From the NCBI RefSeq assembly GCF_001424165.1, contig NZ_LMOJ01000024.1:367749-431748 (forward strand): a DNA stretch of 64,000 nucleotides, in the 5' to 3' direction. This document shows positions 45,919-55,560 of this stretch, piece after piece. The notes beneath the pieces are model-generated. The model was given only the letters and a program-made list of their open reading frames with translations, was not told the origin of the DNA and searched no databases. How positions within the stretch are numbered: position 1 is the first letter of the stretch; every line of letters starts with the position of its first letter. The translations under genes and the position numbers were made by a program. The stretch comes from Massilia sp. Leaf139. GTDB lineage: Bacteria; Pseudomonadota; Gammaproteobacteria; Burkholderiales; Burkholderiaceae_D.

Positions 45919-46902
45919 TTACCCCTGCGCCGCCCCGGCAAGCGCGGTAATCGTCTTCGCCAACCCCGTCACCACCCGCGCCATGCTCCCGTAATCGAGT
46001 TTGTCCGGCGTATCCTGCGCCGTGTGATAGTAGGGATAGCGCATGAAAGCCGTATCCGTGATCATCAGCGCCGGATAGCCGTGCCGGTTATAGGCCGAAT
46101 GATCCGACAGCGTCACGCCCGTCGTGTGCGCCGGCGCGGCCAGCCCGTGCGCCGGGAAGTCCGAGGCGGCGCGAAAAGCCGCCAGCGCCTCGCGCACCAG
46201 TTGCGAGGATGCGAGCGTGCCGACAAAGGCGATGAAGTTCCCGGTCGACGGGTAGCGTCCCTCCAGCCCCGGCGGTAGCTGCTGGCTCTCCGGCGCATCC
46301 GTGTAATAGCCCATCGTCTCCAGCACCAGCGCGGCCTGGACGTGTTGGCCTTGCCGCTTCATTTCGGCCGCATGCACCATGCTGCCCATGGCCTCGCCCA
46401 TGAACCAGGGCGGTTCCTCGTTGACGAAGAGGACGAAGCGCACCTCGGTACCGGCCGCCGGCTGCACTTTCCTGAGCAGGCGCGCCAGTTCCAGCACGGC
46501 CGCCGTGCCGCTGCCGTTGTCGTTGGCGCCGGGCGCCCCCTGGGCCGAATCGTAATGGGCGCCGACGATGAAGATGCGCTCCGGCCGCGTCCCCGGGGCG
46601 ACATTGCCGATCGACGCTTCGATATTGCGCACCTTCTGCCCGCCGGCCAGGTATTCCTGGCGCGACGGCTTGTAGCCCGCCCCCACCAACGCTTCCTCGA
46701 TATACACCGCCGCATTTTCCAGTTCGGCCGGCGTGCGCGTGTTGTGCTCCTTCGACGCAATCGCACCCACGTGCGCGCGCAGGCGCTCGGCCAGTTCGGG
46801 CGCGGCGGCGGCGGAACCGGGGCGCACGGTCAACACCGCCACAAGGATGAGCAGGATGAGCGCAACGATGACTTTCCAGTGTGAGTGAAAAAAGTTCCGC
46901 AT
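45919..46902 (-). CDS. M28-family zinc aminopeptidase, membrane-anchored
   Basis: The predicted product has 327 residues. One N-terminal membrane segment (VIVALILLILVAVLTV) is followed by an M28 peptidase domain with the zinc-ligand blocks GAHYDS, GANDNGSGTAAVLEL, VNEEPP, LETMGYY and YYHTAQDTPD. It would cleave N-terminal residues in the periplasm. The ATG at 46902 is used; 11 upstream residues are open but unsupported. Confidence 0.9.
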   Translation of the reverse strand: MRNFFHSHWKVIVALILLILVAVLTVRPGSAAAAPELAERLRAHVGAIASKEHNTRTPAELENAAVYIEEALVGAGYKPSRQEYLAGGQKVRNIEASIGNVAPGTRPERIFIVGAHYDSAQGAPGANDNGSGTAAVLELARLLRKVQPAAGTEVRFVLFVNEEPPWFMGEAMGSMVHAAEMKRQGQHVQAALVLETMGYYTDAPESQQLPPGLEGRYPSTGNFIAFVGTLASSQLVREALAAFRAASDFPAHGLAAPAHTTGVTLSDHSAYNRHGYPALMITDTAFMRYPYYHTAQDTPDKLDYGSMARVVTGLAKTITALAGAAQG

Positions 46903-47037
46903 GGCAGTCTCTCGGCGCCGTGAGGGCGCCCTCAACTGATAGACCGGTTCAGTCTAGCCAAGTTCAAAAAGGGCGGTCACACGATCCGCGCCGCTGTGGC
47001 GTTCCGGCAGCGCTTACCGCCGATATGGACGCGGCCC

Positions 47038-47069
47038 ATAAAAAAAACCGGGGCACACAGCCCCGGTTT
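47038..47069 (-). terminator. intrinsic terminator of the RND efflux operon
   Basis: On the minus strand, arms AAACCGGGGC and GCCCCGGTTT (loop TGTGT) are followed by a run of eight or more T. It lies about 25 bases past the stop of the outer-membrane factor gene. Confidence 0.9.
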
Positions 47070-47093
47070 CCGTTTCAGCACTCAGCCGTCAGA

Positions 47094-48527
47094 TCAACGC
47101 GCCGCCTGCGCTTCCGACGCCGGCTCGCTCCAGCCGCCGCCCAGCACGCGGTACAGCGTGACCTGGTTCTGCAGGCGCTGCAGGTTCGCCTGCACCGCCA
47201 GCTGCTGCGCCTGGAACAGCGAGCGCTGGGCGTCGAGCAGGTCGAGGTAGCTCGCCGCGCCGCTGCGGTAGCGCAGGTCGGACAGGTTGAAGCGATCCTG
47301 CTCGGCCAGGGCCACGGCGCGCTGGGCGCGCAGCTGTTCGCTCAGGGTCGATTGGCCGGCCAGGGCGTCCGCCACTTCGCGGAACGCGGTCTGAATCGAG
47401 CGCTCGTACTGGGCCACCGCGATGTCGCGGCCGGCACGCGCCGCGTCGACGCCGGCGCCAATGCGGCCCAGGTCGAAGATCGGCAGCACTGCCTGCGGCG
47501 CGAAGGTCCAGCCATAGGAACCGGACTTGAACAGGCCCGACAGTTCCGTGCTGGCGCTGCCGACCGACCCGGTCAGCGAGATGCGCGGGAAGTAGTTCGC
47601 GCGCGCCGCGCCGATGTTGGCATTGGCCGCGATCAGCTGCTGCTCGGCCGAACGGATGTCCGGACGGGCCGCCAGCAGGTCGGACGGCATGCCGGCCGGC
47701 AGATCCGGCAGCTCGGTGGCCGCCAGCGTGGTGCCTGGCGCCAGGTTATCCGGAATCGGCTGGCCTACCAGCAGGGTCAGCAGGTTCTGATCCTGGGCGC
47801 GCTGGCGCTGGAACTGCGCCAGCGTGGCGCGCGCCGTCTCGACCAGCGAGGCCGATTGCTGCAGTTCGAGCTTCGACACGACGCCGTTCTCGAAACGCAG
47901 GCGCGTCAGGCGATCCGATTCCTCGCGGGTTTTCACGGTCTGCTCGGTCAGGGCCAGCAGCTCCTCGTCGGCCAGCAGCGTCAGGTAGGTGTTGGCCACC
48001 TGCGAGATCAGGCTGATCTGCGTGGTCTTGCGCGCTTCCTCGGTGGCGAGGAACTGCGCCAGCGCCGCTTCCGACAGGTTGCGCACACGGCCGAACAGAT
48101 CCAGCTCGAAGTTCGAGATGCCGAAGCCGGCCTGGTAGACGCTCGAAATCGGCTGGTCTTCGCCCGTCGTCTGGCGGTTGCCGTTGACGATGGCCGAGAC
48201 GGTCGGCGCGCGGTCGGCACGCGTGATGCGGTACTGGGCGCGCGCCTGCTCGATGTTGATGATCGCCACGCGCAGGTCGCGGTTGTTCGCCAGCGACAGC
48301 TCGATCAGCTGGCGCAGGCGCGCATCGGCGAAGAAGCGCTGCCATTGCAGGTTCGCTGGCGCTTCGCTGGTGGCGGTGGGCAGCGTGGTGCCGCCCGCCT
48401 TGGGCAGTTCAGGGAAGCTCTGGGCGACCGGCGCTGCCGGGCGCTCGTACTTCGGCGCCAGGGAAATGCAACCCGAGAGCAGCATCGCCAGCGCGAGTGG
48501 AGTCAGTTTTTTCATCATGTCGATCAT
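47094..48527 (-). CDS. RND efflux outer-membrane factor (OprM/NodT type)
   Basis: The protein has 477 residues. A lipoprotein signal with lipobox LLSGC is followed by two OEP (TolC-like) repeats; WQRFFADARLRQLIELSLANNRDLRVA is typical of the first. It forms the outer-membrane channel for the pump encoded upstream. The start overlaps the acrB-type stop by 4 bases (ATGA). A start at 48518 (MMKKLTP) is also possible. Confidence 0.95.
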   Translation of the reverse strand: MIDMMKKLTPLALAMLLSGCISLAPKYERPAAPVAQSFPELPKAGGTTLPTATSEAPANLQWQRFFADARLRQLIELSLANNRDLRVAIINIEQARAQYRITRADRAPTVSAIVNGNRQTTGEDQPISSVYQAGFGISNFELDLFGRVRNLSEAALAQFLATEEARKTTQISLISQVANTYLTLLADEELLALTEQTVKTREESDRLTRLRFENGVVSKLELQQSASLVETARATLAQFQRQRAQDQNLLTLLVGQPIPDNLAPGTTLAATELPDLPAGMPSDLLAARPDIRSAEQQLIAANANIGAARANYFPRISLTGSVGSASTELSGLFKSGSYGWTFAPQAVLPIFDLGRIGAGVDAARAGRDIAVAQYERSIQTAFREVADALAGQSTLSEQLRAQRAVALAEQDRFNLSDLRYRSGAASYLDLLDAQRSLFQAQQLAVQANLQRLQNQVTLYRVLGGGWSEPASEAQAAR

Positions 48528-51500
48528 ATTTTTTCCTGGACTTTGGTGGCAGCATCTTCTTCATGCGCGTACTTCTTGCGCTGGCGGTCGCTGCCCTTGA
48601 AGATCTTGCGCACCACGACAAAGAACATCGGCACGAACAGCACGCCGAGCGTGGACGCCGTGATCATACCCCCCATCACGCCGGTACCGATGGCGCGCTG
48701 CGAGGCCGAACCGGCGCCGCCTGCGATCACCAGCGGCAGCACGCCGAGGATAAAGGCGAGCGAGGTCATGATGATCGGACGGAAGCGCAGGTGCGCCGCC
48801 TCGATCGCCGCTTCCATCGGCGAGCGTCCCTGCGCCTGCAGGTCTTTCGCGAACTCGATGATCAAGACCGCGTTCTTCGCCGCCAGGCCGATGATGGTCA
48901 CCAGGCCGATCTTGAAGTACACGTCGTTCGGATAGCTGCGCAGCATGGCCGCCAGCACGGCGCCCAGGATACCGAAGGGCACCACCAGCAGCACCGACAC
49001 CGGGATCGACCAGCTTTCGTACAGGGCGGCCAGCGCCAGGAAGATCGCCAGCAGCGAGAAGGCCATCAGGATGCCCATCGTGCCGCCGGAGAGCTGTTCC
49101 TCGCGCGACTGGCCCGTCCATTCGAAGGCGAAGCCCGGCGGCAGTTGGCCCGCCAGCTTCTCCATCTCGGCCAGCGCGTCGCCGGTCGAATAGCCCGGCT
49201 TGGCGTCGCCCGAGATGCTCATCGCCGGATAGCCGTTGTAGCGCAGGGTCTGCATCGGGCCGGTCACCCACTTGGTCGTCGCGAACGAGGACAGCGGCAC
49301 GGGATTGCCCTGCACGTTGAGCGCGTTCAGGCGCAGCAGGTCGTCCGGCTGCATGCGATCCTTCGCATCGGCCTGCACCACCACGCGCTGCAGGCGGCCG
49401 GCGTTCGGGAAGTCGTTCACGTACGACGAACCGAGCGAGGTCGAGATCGCGGTATTGATGGCGTCGAACGTCACGCCCAGCGCCTGCGCCTTGTCGCGGT
49501 CGATGTCGAGCATGACCTGGGGCGCGTCTTCCAGGCCTTCCGGACGCACGCCGGCCAGGATCGGGCTTTGCGCGGCCATGCCGAGCAACTGGTTGCGCGC
49601 TGCGAGCAGGGCGTTGTGGCCGTTGCCGCCGCGATCCTGAAGGCGGAAGCTGAAGCCCGTGCCGCGGCCCAGTTCCGGGATCGGCGGCGGGGACAGTGCG
49701 AAGATGAAGGCATCGCGCACGCCCGACAGGCCGCCGATGATGCGGCCGGCGACCGCGTTGGCGCTCGAGTTCTCGCCCTTGCGCTCGCTCCAGTCCTTCA
49801 GCGGAATGAAGGCCAGTGCCATGTTCTGGCCGGCGCCCGAGAACGAGAAGCCCAGCACGCTGACCATGTTCGCCACTTCCGGCTGCTTCATGATGAAGGC
49901 TTCGGCGGTGCGCATCACTTCGTTGGTGCGCTCGAGCGTGGCGCCCGGCGGCAGCTGGATGTTGGCGATCACATAGCCCTGGTCTTCGTTCGGCAGGAAG
50001 GAATTGGGCATGCGTGTGAACAGCAGGGTGACCAGGCCGATCACCAGCACGAAAGCGACCAGCGCGCGGCCCGAATAGCGGATCAGTTTGCCGACCCAGC
50101 CTTCATAGCCCTTGGCGGTACGGGCGAAGCGGCGGTTGAACCAGCCAAAGAAACCCTTCTTCTCGTGGTGGTGGCCGGCTTCGACGGGTTTCAGCAGGTG
50201 CGCGCACAGGGCCGGGGTCAGCGACAGCGCCAGGAAGGCCGAGAAGGCGATCGAGGACACCATGACGACCGCGAACTGGCGGTAGATGTTACCGACGGCG
50301 CCGGCGAAGAAGGCCAGCGGCACGAACACCGACATCAGCACCACGGTCACGCCGATGATGGCGCCCGAGATCTGGCCCATGGCCTTGCGGGTCGCCTGCA
50401 GCGGCGGCAAGCCTTCTTCGGACATGATGCGTTCGACGTTCTCGACGACCACGATCGCATCGTCGACGACGATACCGATGACCAGCACCATGCCGAACAT
50501 GGTCAGCACGTTGATCGAATAGCCCAGCGCCAGCAGCGTGCCGAGCGAACCCAGAAGGGCGACCGGAACGACGATGGTCGGGATGATCGTATAGCGGAAG
50601 TTCTGCAGGAACAGGTACATCACCAGGAACACCAGCACCAGCGCTTCGACCAGGGTATGCAGCACCTGCTCGATCGAGATGTCGATGAACTTCGAGCTGT
50701 CGAACGGCACCGTGGCCTTCATCCCCGGCGGGAAGAACTTCGACAGCTCTTCCATGCGCTCGCGCACCAGGCGCGCCGTTTCCAGCGCGTTGCCCGACGG
50801 CGCCAGCTGCACGCCGATACCGGTCGACGGCTTGCCGTTCAGGCGCGCCGAGGTGCCGTAGGCCTGCGCGCCGATTTCGATGCGGGCCACGTCCTTCAGG
50901 CGGACGGTCGAACCGTCCGGATTCGCGCGCAGCACGATGTTGCCGAACTGTTCGACGCTCGACAGCTGGCCGGTCACGACCACGGTCGCGGTGATTTCCT
51001 GGCCTTGCGCCAGCGGCAGTTCGCCGATGGTGCCCGAGGCCACCTGGGCGTTCTGGCTGCGGATCGCGTTGTTCACGTCCGCCGGCGATAGGCGCAAGCC
51101 CACCAGCTTGGCCGGGTCGATCCAGACGCGCATGGCGCGCTCGGTACCGAACAGCTGCGCGGTGCCGACGCCTTTGATACGCTGGATCTCGGGCAGCACG
51201 GTGCGCGAGGCGTAGTCGCCCAGCGCGATCGGATCCCATTTCGGATCGTCCGACGACAGGATCGTAAACAGCAGGAAGTTCGCGCGCACCTTGTCGACGC
51301 GCACACCCTGCTGGTTCACCGCCGCCGGCAGGCGCGGAGCCGCGCGCGACAGGCGGTTCTGGACGTCGACCTGGGCGAGTTCCGGATTGGTGCCGGTCTC
51401 GAAGGTCAGGGTAATCGAGCCGCTGCCGTTGGCGGTGCTGCTCGACTCCATGTAGACCAGGCCCGGCGAACCGTTCATCTCGCGTTCGATGACGGAGATG

Positions 51501-51682
51501 ACCGAGTCTTCCAGGGTCTGGGCCGATGCGCCCGGATAGGCGGCATTGATCACGATCGAGGGCGGAGCCACGTTCGGATACTGGGCGATCGGCAGCTGGG
51601 TGATCGAGACCGCACCGATCACCATGATAAACAGCGCGATCACCCAGGCGAAAATAGGGCGGTCGATAAAGAAACGTGCCAT
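48524..51682 (-). CDS. acrB: RND multidrug efflux transporter, AcrB/MexB type
   Basis: The protein has 1052 residues, full length for the HAE1 family. It starts MARFFIDRPIFAWVIALFIM and contains GIVVDDAIVVVENVERI with the proton-relay aspartates. Twelve membrane helices and two large periplasmic loops are expected. It pumps drugs, bile-like compounds and solvents from the periplasm. It lies 30 bases after the acrA-type gene and overlaps the outer-membrane factor gene. Substrates cannot be read from sequence. Confidence 0.96.
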   Translation of the reverse strand: MARFFIDRPIFAWVIALFIMVIGAVSITQLPIAQYPNVAPPSIVINAAYPGASAQTLEDSVISVIEREMNGSPGLVYMESSSTANGSGSITLTFETGTNPELAQVDVQNRLSRAAPRLPAAVNQQGVRVDKVRANFLLFTILSSDDPKWDPIALGDYASRTVLPEIQRIKGVGTAQLFGTERAMRVWIDPAKLVGLRLSPADVNNAIRSQNAQVASGTIGELPLAQGQEITATVVVTGQLSSVEQFGNIVLRANPDGSTVRLKDVARIEIGAQAYGTSARLNGKPSTGIGVQLAPSGNALETARLVRERMEELSKFFPPGMKATVPFDSSKFIDISIEQVLHTLVEALVLVFLVMYLFLQNFRYTIIPTIVVPVALLGSLGTLLALGYSINVLTMFGMVLVIGIVVDDAIVVVENVERIMSEEGLPPLQATRKAMGQISGAIIGVTVVLMSVFVPLAFFAGAVGNIYRQFAVVMVSSIAFSAFLALSLTPALCAHLLKPVEAGHHHEKKGFFGWFNRRFARTAKGYEGWVGKLIRYSGRALVAFVLVIGLVTLLFTRMPNSFLPNEDQGYVIANIQLPPGATLERTNEVMRTAEAFIMKQPEVANMVSVLGFSFSGAGQNMALAFIPLKDWSERKGENSSANAVAGRIIGGLSGVRDAFIFALSPPPIPELGRGTGFSFRLQDRGGNGHNALLAARNQLLGMAAQSPILAGVRPEGLEDAPQVMLDIDRDKAQALGVTFDAINTAISTSLGSSYVNDFPNAGRLQRVVVQADAKDRMQPDDLLRLNALNVQGNPVPLSSFATTKWVTGPMQTLRYNGYPAMSISGDAKPGYSTGDALAEMEKLAGQLPPGFAFEWTGQSREEQLSGGTMGILMAFSLLAIFLALAALYESWSIPVSVLLVVPFGILGAVLAAMLRSYPNDVYFKIGLVTIIGLAAKNAVLIIEFAKDLQAQGRSPMEAAIEAAHLRFRPIIMTSLAFILGVLPLVIAGGAGSASQRAIGTGVMGGMITASTLGVLFVPMFFVVVRKIFKGSDRQRKKYAHEEDAATKVQEKI

Positions 51683-51712
51683 TGCAATAGTCCTGTTCTG
51701 TACCTGGGGCGC

Positions 51713-53035
51713 TTAGCGGCCCGTCGACGCGGCGGCCGGCGCGGCGCCCGCGGTGGAGCCAGACGGGGCCGAAGCAGGCAGCTGGCGGTTGGTCGCCGCG
51801 GCGGCCTGGCCGGCGTTGGCCGAGGCGTTCTGCGGGCCGGCCGGGGCGGCGGCGTTTTGCGCGGTCGCCTGCCATGGCACTGCCTTGACCGGGGTACCCG
51901 GCGGCAGCATCTGCAGCTTCTGGAAGCCGTCGACCATCACGCGTTCGCCTTCCTTCAGGCCTTCGGTGACGACCCAGCTCGAACCCTGCTGCGACGCGAT
52001 CTTGACGGTGCGCGAGGTCGGCTTGTTGTCCGGGCCGACGACCATCAGGGTGTCGCCCTGGGCGCCGCCGCGGGTGACGGCCTGCTGCGGCACGACGATG
52101 CCGTTCGGGAGCTGGGCCTGCGCGATGCGCACGCGCACGTACTGGCCCGGCAGCAGGGCGTTGTCCGGATTCGGCACGGTGGCGCGCAGGGTAACCTGGC
52201 CCGTGCCCGGATCGACGGTGACGTCCGAGAACAGCAGCTTGCCGCGGGTCGGCAGTTCGGTGCCGTCGTCGAGGATCACGGTGACCGGGGTATCCTTGGC
52301 GCCGCTGCTACCAACTGCGGCCTGCTTGCGCAGGCGCTGCACTTCCGAGGCCGACTGGGTGATGTTCAGGTACATCGAATTGGTTTGCTGGATCACGGCC
52401 AGTTCGGTACCCTCGGCGGCCGACACCAGGGCGCCTTCGGTCACCAGGGCGCGGCCGATGCGGCCCGAGATCGGCGCGTTCACGTTGGCGTAGCCCGAAT
52501 TGATCTGGGCGATGCGCACCTGGGCGCGCGAGGCGGCGACGGCGGCTTCGGCCTGCTTCTGGGCGGCGACGGCGTTCGTGTATTCCTGCTTGCTGATCGC
52601 GTTGGCTTCGACCAGCGGCTTGTAGCGCTCGGCCTGCGCGGCGGCCTGGGTCAGCGTCGCCTGCGCGCGGCCGAGGTCGGCCTGGGCGGCGGCGAGCTGC
52701 GCCTGGTACGGGGCCGGATCGATCTGGAACAGCGACTGGCCTTCCTTGACCTCGCTGCCCTCGGTGAACAGGCGCTTGAGCACGACGCCGTTGACGCGGG
52801 CGCGCACTTGCGCAACGCGTACCGGCTCGGCGCGGGCCGGCAGTTCGGTCTGGAGGGCGACCTGTTCGAATTTGGTGGTGACGACGCCGACTTCAGGCGC
52901 CGGCATCTGGCCGCCGGCGCCGGGGCCTGCCTGGGCAGCGTCTTTCTTGCCGCAGGCCGACAGCAGGGTCACGGCCATCAGCGTGCAGGCGGCAATCCGC
53001 GTGAGGGTGAGGTGAGAGGAGTGGGCAGAGCGCAT
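51713..53035 (-). CDS. acrA: RND efflux periplasmic adaptor, AcrA/MexA type
   Basis: The predicted product has 440 residues. Lipobox LLSAC, biotinyl-lipoyl-like hairpin (VRARVNGVVLKRLFTEGSEVKEGQSLFQIDPAPYQA) and beta-barrel domains are as in AcrA. It joins AcrB to the outer-membrane channel. AAGGAAG lies 6 bases before the ATG at 53035. A low-complexity Ala/Pro-rich tail follows the core. The divergent acrR-type repressor and its operator lie upstream. Confidence 0.95.
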   Translation of the reverse strand: MRSAHSSHLTLTRIAACTLMAVTLLSACGKKDAAQAGPGAGGQMPAPEVGVVTTKFEQVALQTELPARAEPVRVAQVRARVNGVVLKRLFTEGSEVKEGQSLFQIDPAPYQAQLAAAQADLGRAQATLTQAAAQAERYKPLVEANAISKQEYTNAVAAQKQAEAAVAASRAQVRIAQINSGYANVNAPISGRIGRALVTEGALVSAAEGTELAVIQQTNSMYLNITQSASEVQRLRKQAAVGSSGAKDTPVTVILDDGTELPTRGKLLFSDVTVDPGTGQVTLRATVPNPDNALLPGQYVRVRIAQAQLPNGIVVPQQAVTRGGAQGDTLMVVGPDNKPTSRTVKIASQQGSSWVVTEGLKEGERVMVDGFQKLQMLPPGTPVKAVPWQATAQNAAAPAGPQNASANAGQAAAATNRQLPASAPSGSTAGAAPAAASTGR

Positions 53036-53133
53036 TACGTGCTTCCTTCTGGTTTTTTGGAAAAGACGCAACCGCCCTCAGGTATCCTTCGACCCTGCAC
53101 ACGGTTGCATCACTGGCTTTTGCAGATTTTTTT

Positions 53134-53155
53134 ATATACTATCACGAGTGTATGT
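53134..53155. promoter_or_regulatory. AcrR-type operator
   Basis: ATATAC and GTATGT flank a 10-base spacer in the gap between the acrA-type gene and the divergent repressor. This is the same arrangement as the E. coli AcrR operator (ACATAC, 10 bases, GTATGT), with one arm base changed. It lies 35 bases before the repressor ATG. Confidence 0.75.
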
Positions 53156-53189
53156 TTAACGTGCAGCACCACCAAAAAACGGAGAAGAC

Positions 53190-53807
53190 ATGGCCCGCAG
53201 GACCAAAGAAGAAGCGGCAGCCACGCGAGACAGCATCCTGGATGCTGCGGAAAAATTGTTTGTTGAGCAAGGTGTTTCGCGAACGACCTTGCAGCATATC
53301 GCAACCGAAGCGGGCGTGACGCGCGGTGCGATCTATTGGCATTTTGACGACAAAGGCGCCCTGTTCAACGCCATGATGGAGCGCGTGACTCTGCCGTTCG
53401 AGTGCGCGCTGAGCAGCCTGGGGAAGTCCGATGCGGCGACCGTCCTGTCCGACGTGCGCCAGTTTTTCGTCGAGATTTTCCGCGTCACGGAAACCAATCC
53501 GCAGGCGCGCCGCGTGCTCGAGATCGCGTCGCTGAAGGTGGAATTCGTCAGCGAGATGGACGCCGTGCGCGTGCGGCGGCGCCAGAGCAAATGCGAGTTG
53601 ACGGAGCAGGTCGTCGAGCGGCTCAAGCTGGCGCAGGATGCGGGGCTGATCAAGGCGGACGTCGAACCGCAGCTGCTGGCGGCGGGCTTGTGGGCGCTGA
53701 TGGATGGCTTGATCCGCAACTGGATGTTCGAGCCGACGGCGTTCAGCCTGGTCGACCTGGGGGATCGGATGATTGCAACCATGCTGGAAGGGATCCGCGC
53801 GCGGTAG
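53190..53807 (+). CDS. acrR: TetR-family repressor of the RND efflux operon (AcrR/TtgR type)
   Basis: The protein has 205 residues. TetR DNA-binding domain with helix-turn-helix TLQHIATEAGVTRGAIYWHFDDKGALF (about 37-63), then an AcrR-type ligand-binding domain. GGAG lies 6 bases upstream of the ATG. It is divergent from the pump genes over a shared operator and likely derepressed by pump substrates. The stop codon TAG overlaps a half-copy of the palindromic repeat. Confidence 0.95.
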   Translation: MARRTKEEAAATRDSILDAAEKLFVEQGVSRTTLQHIATEAGVTRGAIYWHFDDKGALFNAMMERVTLPFECALSSLGKSDAATVLSDVRQFFVEIFRVTETNPQARRVLEIASLKVEFVSEMDAVRVRRRQSKCELTEQVVERLKLAQDAGLIKADVEPQLLAAGLWALMDGLIRNWMFEPTAFSLVDLGDRMIATMLEGIRAR

Positions 53808-53827
53808 GGCGGGCATGCCCGCGTTAC
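53804..53827. repeat. single GTAGGGCGGGC palindromic repeat (locus g), overlapping the acrR stop codon
   Basis: GTAGGGCGGGCATGCCCGCG is a diverged half-unit with arms GCGGGCAT-type pairing. Its TAG is the acrR stop codon, as at rph. No inverted partner is visible. Confidence 0.65.
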
Positions 53828-53865
53828 GTCGCTCGCACATGTCACGCGCGTGCCTCGGCCACATA

Positions 53866-53891
53866 AAACAAAACGCCGGCATCCGCCGGCG
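53866..53891 (-). terminator. intrinsic terminator after transaldolase
   Basis: On the minus strand, arms CGCCGGC and GCCGGCG (4-base loop) are followed by TTTTGTTTT. It lies 38 bases past the tal stop. Confidence 0.85.
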
Positions 53892-53928
53892 TCCGTATTG
53901 ATTGAAACGCGGCCGAAACCGCACTCGA

Positions 53929-54858
53929 TCAACGCATCTCTTCGATCATCTTCTTGAGCTTCTTCGAATCCGCCACGAACGCGCGGATGCCTTCGGCCAG
54001 CTTCTCGGTGCCCATCGCGTCTTCGTTGAGCATGAAGCGGAAGCTCTTTTCGTCGACCGCGATCTTCTCGATCGCCGCGTCGCTCTCCTGCGTCAGCTTG
54101 CGCTCGACCGGCGCGTCGCTGTCGGCCAGCTTCTGCAGCAGATCCGGGGAAATGGTCAGCAGGTCGCAGCCGGCCAGTTCCAGGATCTGCGAGGTATTGC
54201 GGAAGCTCGCGCCCATCACTTCGGTGGTATAGCCGAATTTGCGGTAGTACTGGTAGATGCGCTTGACCGACTGCACGCCCGGATCGTCGGCGCCCTGATA
54301 GTCCGTGCCGGTCGACTTCTTGTACCAGTCGTAGATGCGGCCGACGAAAGGCGAAATCAGCTTCACGCCCGCTTCGGCGCAGGCGACGGCCTGGCACAGG
54401 GAGAACAGCAGGGTCAGGTTGCAATGAATGCCGTCCTTTTCCAGGATCTCGGCGGCACGGATGCCTTCCCAGGTCGAAGCGATCTTGATCAGCACGCGCT
54501 CGCGCGACACGCCGGCCGCTTCGTACAGGGCGATCAGCTCGCGGCCCTTGGCCACCGTCGCTTCGGTATCGAAGGAGAGGGCGGCATCGATCTCGGTCGA
54601 CACGCGGCCCGGCACGAATTTCAGGATCTCGACGCCGAAGGCGATCAGCAGGCGGTCGACGATCTCGTCGGTGCTGCCGCCGTTCGATTCGACCACCGCC
54701 TTTTGCAGCAGCGGCAGGTATTCCGGCTTCTGCACGGCTTTGAGGATCAGCGACGGGTTGGTGGTCGCATCCTGCGGCGCGTAGGCCTTGATGGACTGGA
54801 AATCGCCGGTATCGGCCACGACGGTCGTATATTGCTTCAGTTGCTCAAGTTGGTTCAT
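53929..54858 (-). CDS. tal: transaldolase
   Basis: The protein has 309 residues, TalB type. Blocks [29 protein letters not shown], the Schiff-base lysine K125 in [11 protein letters not shown], and [15 protein letters not shown]. It works in the non-oxidative pentose phosphate pathway. It is transcribed alone on the minus strand with a terminator behind it. Confidence 0.97.
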   Translation of the reverse strand: MNQLEQLKQYTTVVADTGDFQSIKAYAPQDATTNPSLILKAVQKPEYLPLLQKAVVESNGGSTDEIVDRLLIAFGVEILKFVPGRVSTEIDAALSFDTEATVAKGRELIALYEAAGVSRERVLIKIASTWEGIRAAEILEKDGIHCNLTLLFSLCQAVACAEAGVKLISPFVGRIYDWYKKSTGTDYQGADDPGVQSVKRIYQYYRKFGYTTEVMGASFRNTSQILELAGCDLLTISPDLLQKLADSDAPVERKLTQESDAAIEKIAVDEKSFRFMLNEDAMGTEKLAEGIRAFVADSKKLKKMIEEMR

Positions 54859-54916
54859 ATAATTTGCCTAAATTGTAATATTGCAAAATATTCTTTGCGC
54901 TGCCTGGGGCGGCGTC

Positions 54917-55414
54917 TCAACAATCGGTCGCCTCGACAAACGCCTGCACCATCGCCTCCAACCCCACGCGGTCCTCTTCCGTGAAGCGGTTCAGCACCGG
55001 GCTGTCGATATCGAACACGCCCACCAGCTTGCCATCCTTAATCACCGGCAGCACGATTTCCGCATTCGAGGCCGAATCGCAGGCGATATGCCCCGGGAAG
55101 GCATGCACGTCCGGCACCACGATCGTCTTGCGCTCGACCGCGGTCGTGCCGCACACGCCGCGCCCGAAGGGAATGCGTGCACAGGCCGGCTTGCCCTGGA
55201 AGGGGCCGACCAATAAATCCTGGCCTTCGCCCTTTTTGGAAGGGACGGTAAGGTAGAAGCCGGCCCAGTTCAGGTCGGCGAGGGTGTCGTAGACGAGGGC
55301 GGAAAACTGCGCCGCGTTCGCGGTGAGATCGCGCTCGCCTTCGAGAACGCTGACCACCTGGCGCACCAGCAGGTCGTAATCGGGACGGGTGCTGCGTTCT
55401 GGATTAATGTGCAT
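54917..55414 (-). CDS. msrC: free methionine-(R)-sulfoxide reductase (GAF type)
   Basis: The protein has 165 residues forming a single GAF domain with the three redox cysteines of fRMsr: C78 (GKPACARIPFG), C88 (GVCGTTA) and C112 (HIACDSASNAEIVLP). It reduces free Met-R-sulfoxide using thioredoxin, and protects against oxidative damage. It lies 58 bases upstream of tal on the same strand. Confidence 0.93.
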   Translation of the reverse strand: MHINPERSTRPDYDLLVRQVVSVLEGERDLTANAAQFSALVYDTLADLNWAGFYLTVPSKKGEGQDLLVGPFQGKPACARIPFGRGVCGTTAVERKTIVVPDVHAFPGHIACDSASNAEIVLPVIKDGKLVGVFDIDSPVLNRFTEEDRVGLEAMVQAFVEATDC

Positions 55415-55560
55415 GGAGGCTCAAGAAAAGCTGGACGAAAAACGCTATTTTACAGCGGCCGCAGTTTCGTCCGCGTGCGGGCCTTTGCGCAAGCAGCCGG
55501 GTGACTCCGACGCGGCACTGAATTACAATTAAGAAATTATTCTTTTGTCATTCAGGAACC

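Noticed and set aside
48497..51091. 864-codon open frame antisense to the AcrB-type gene
   Set aside because: Shadow of the RND transporter, Arg/His/Gln-rich, no domains.
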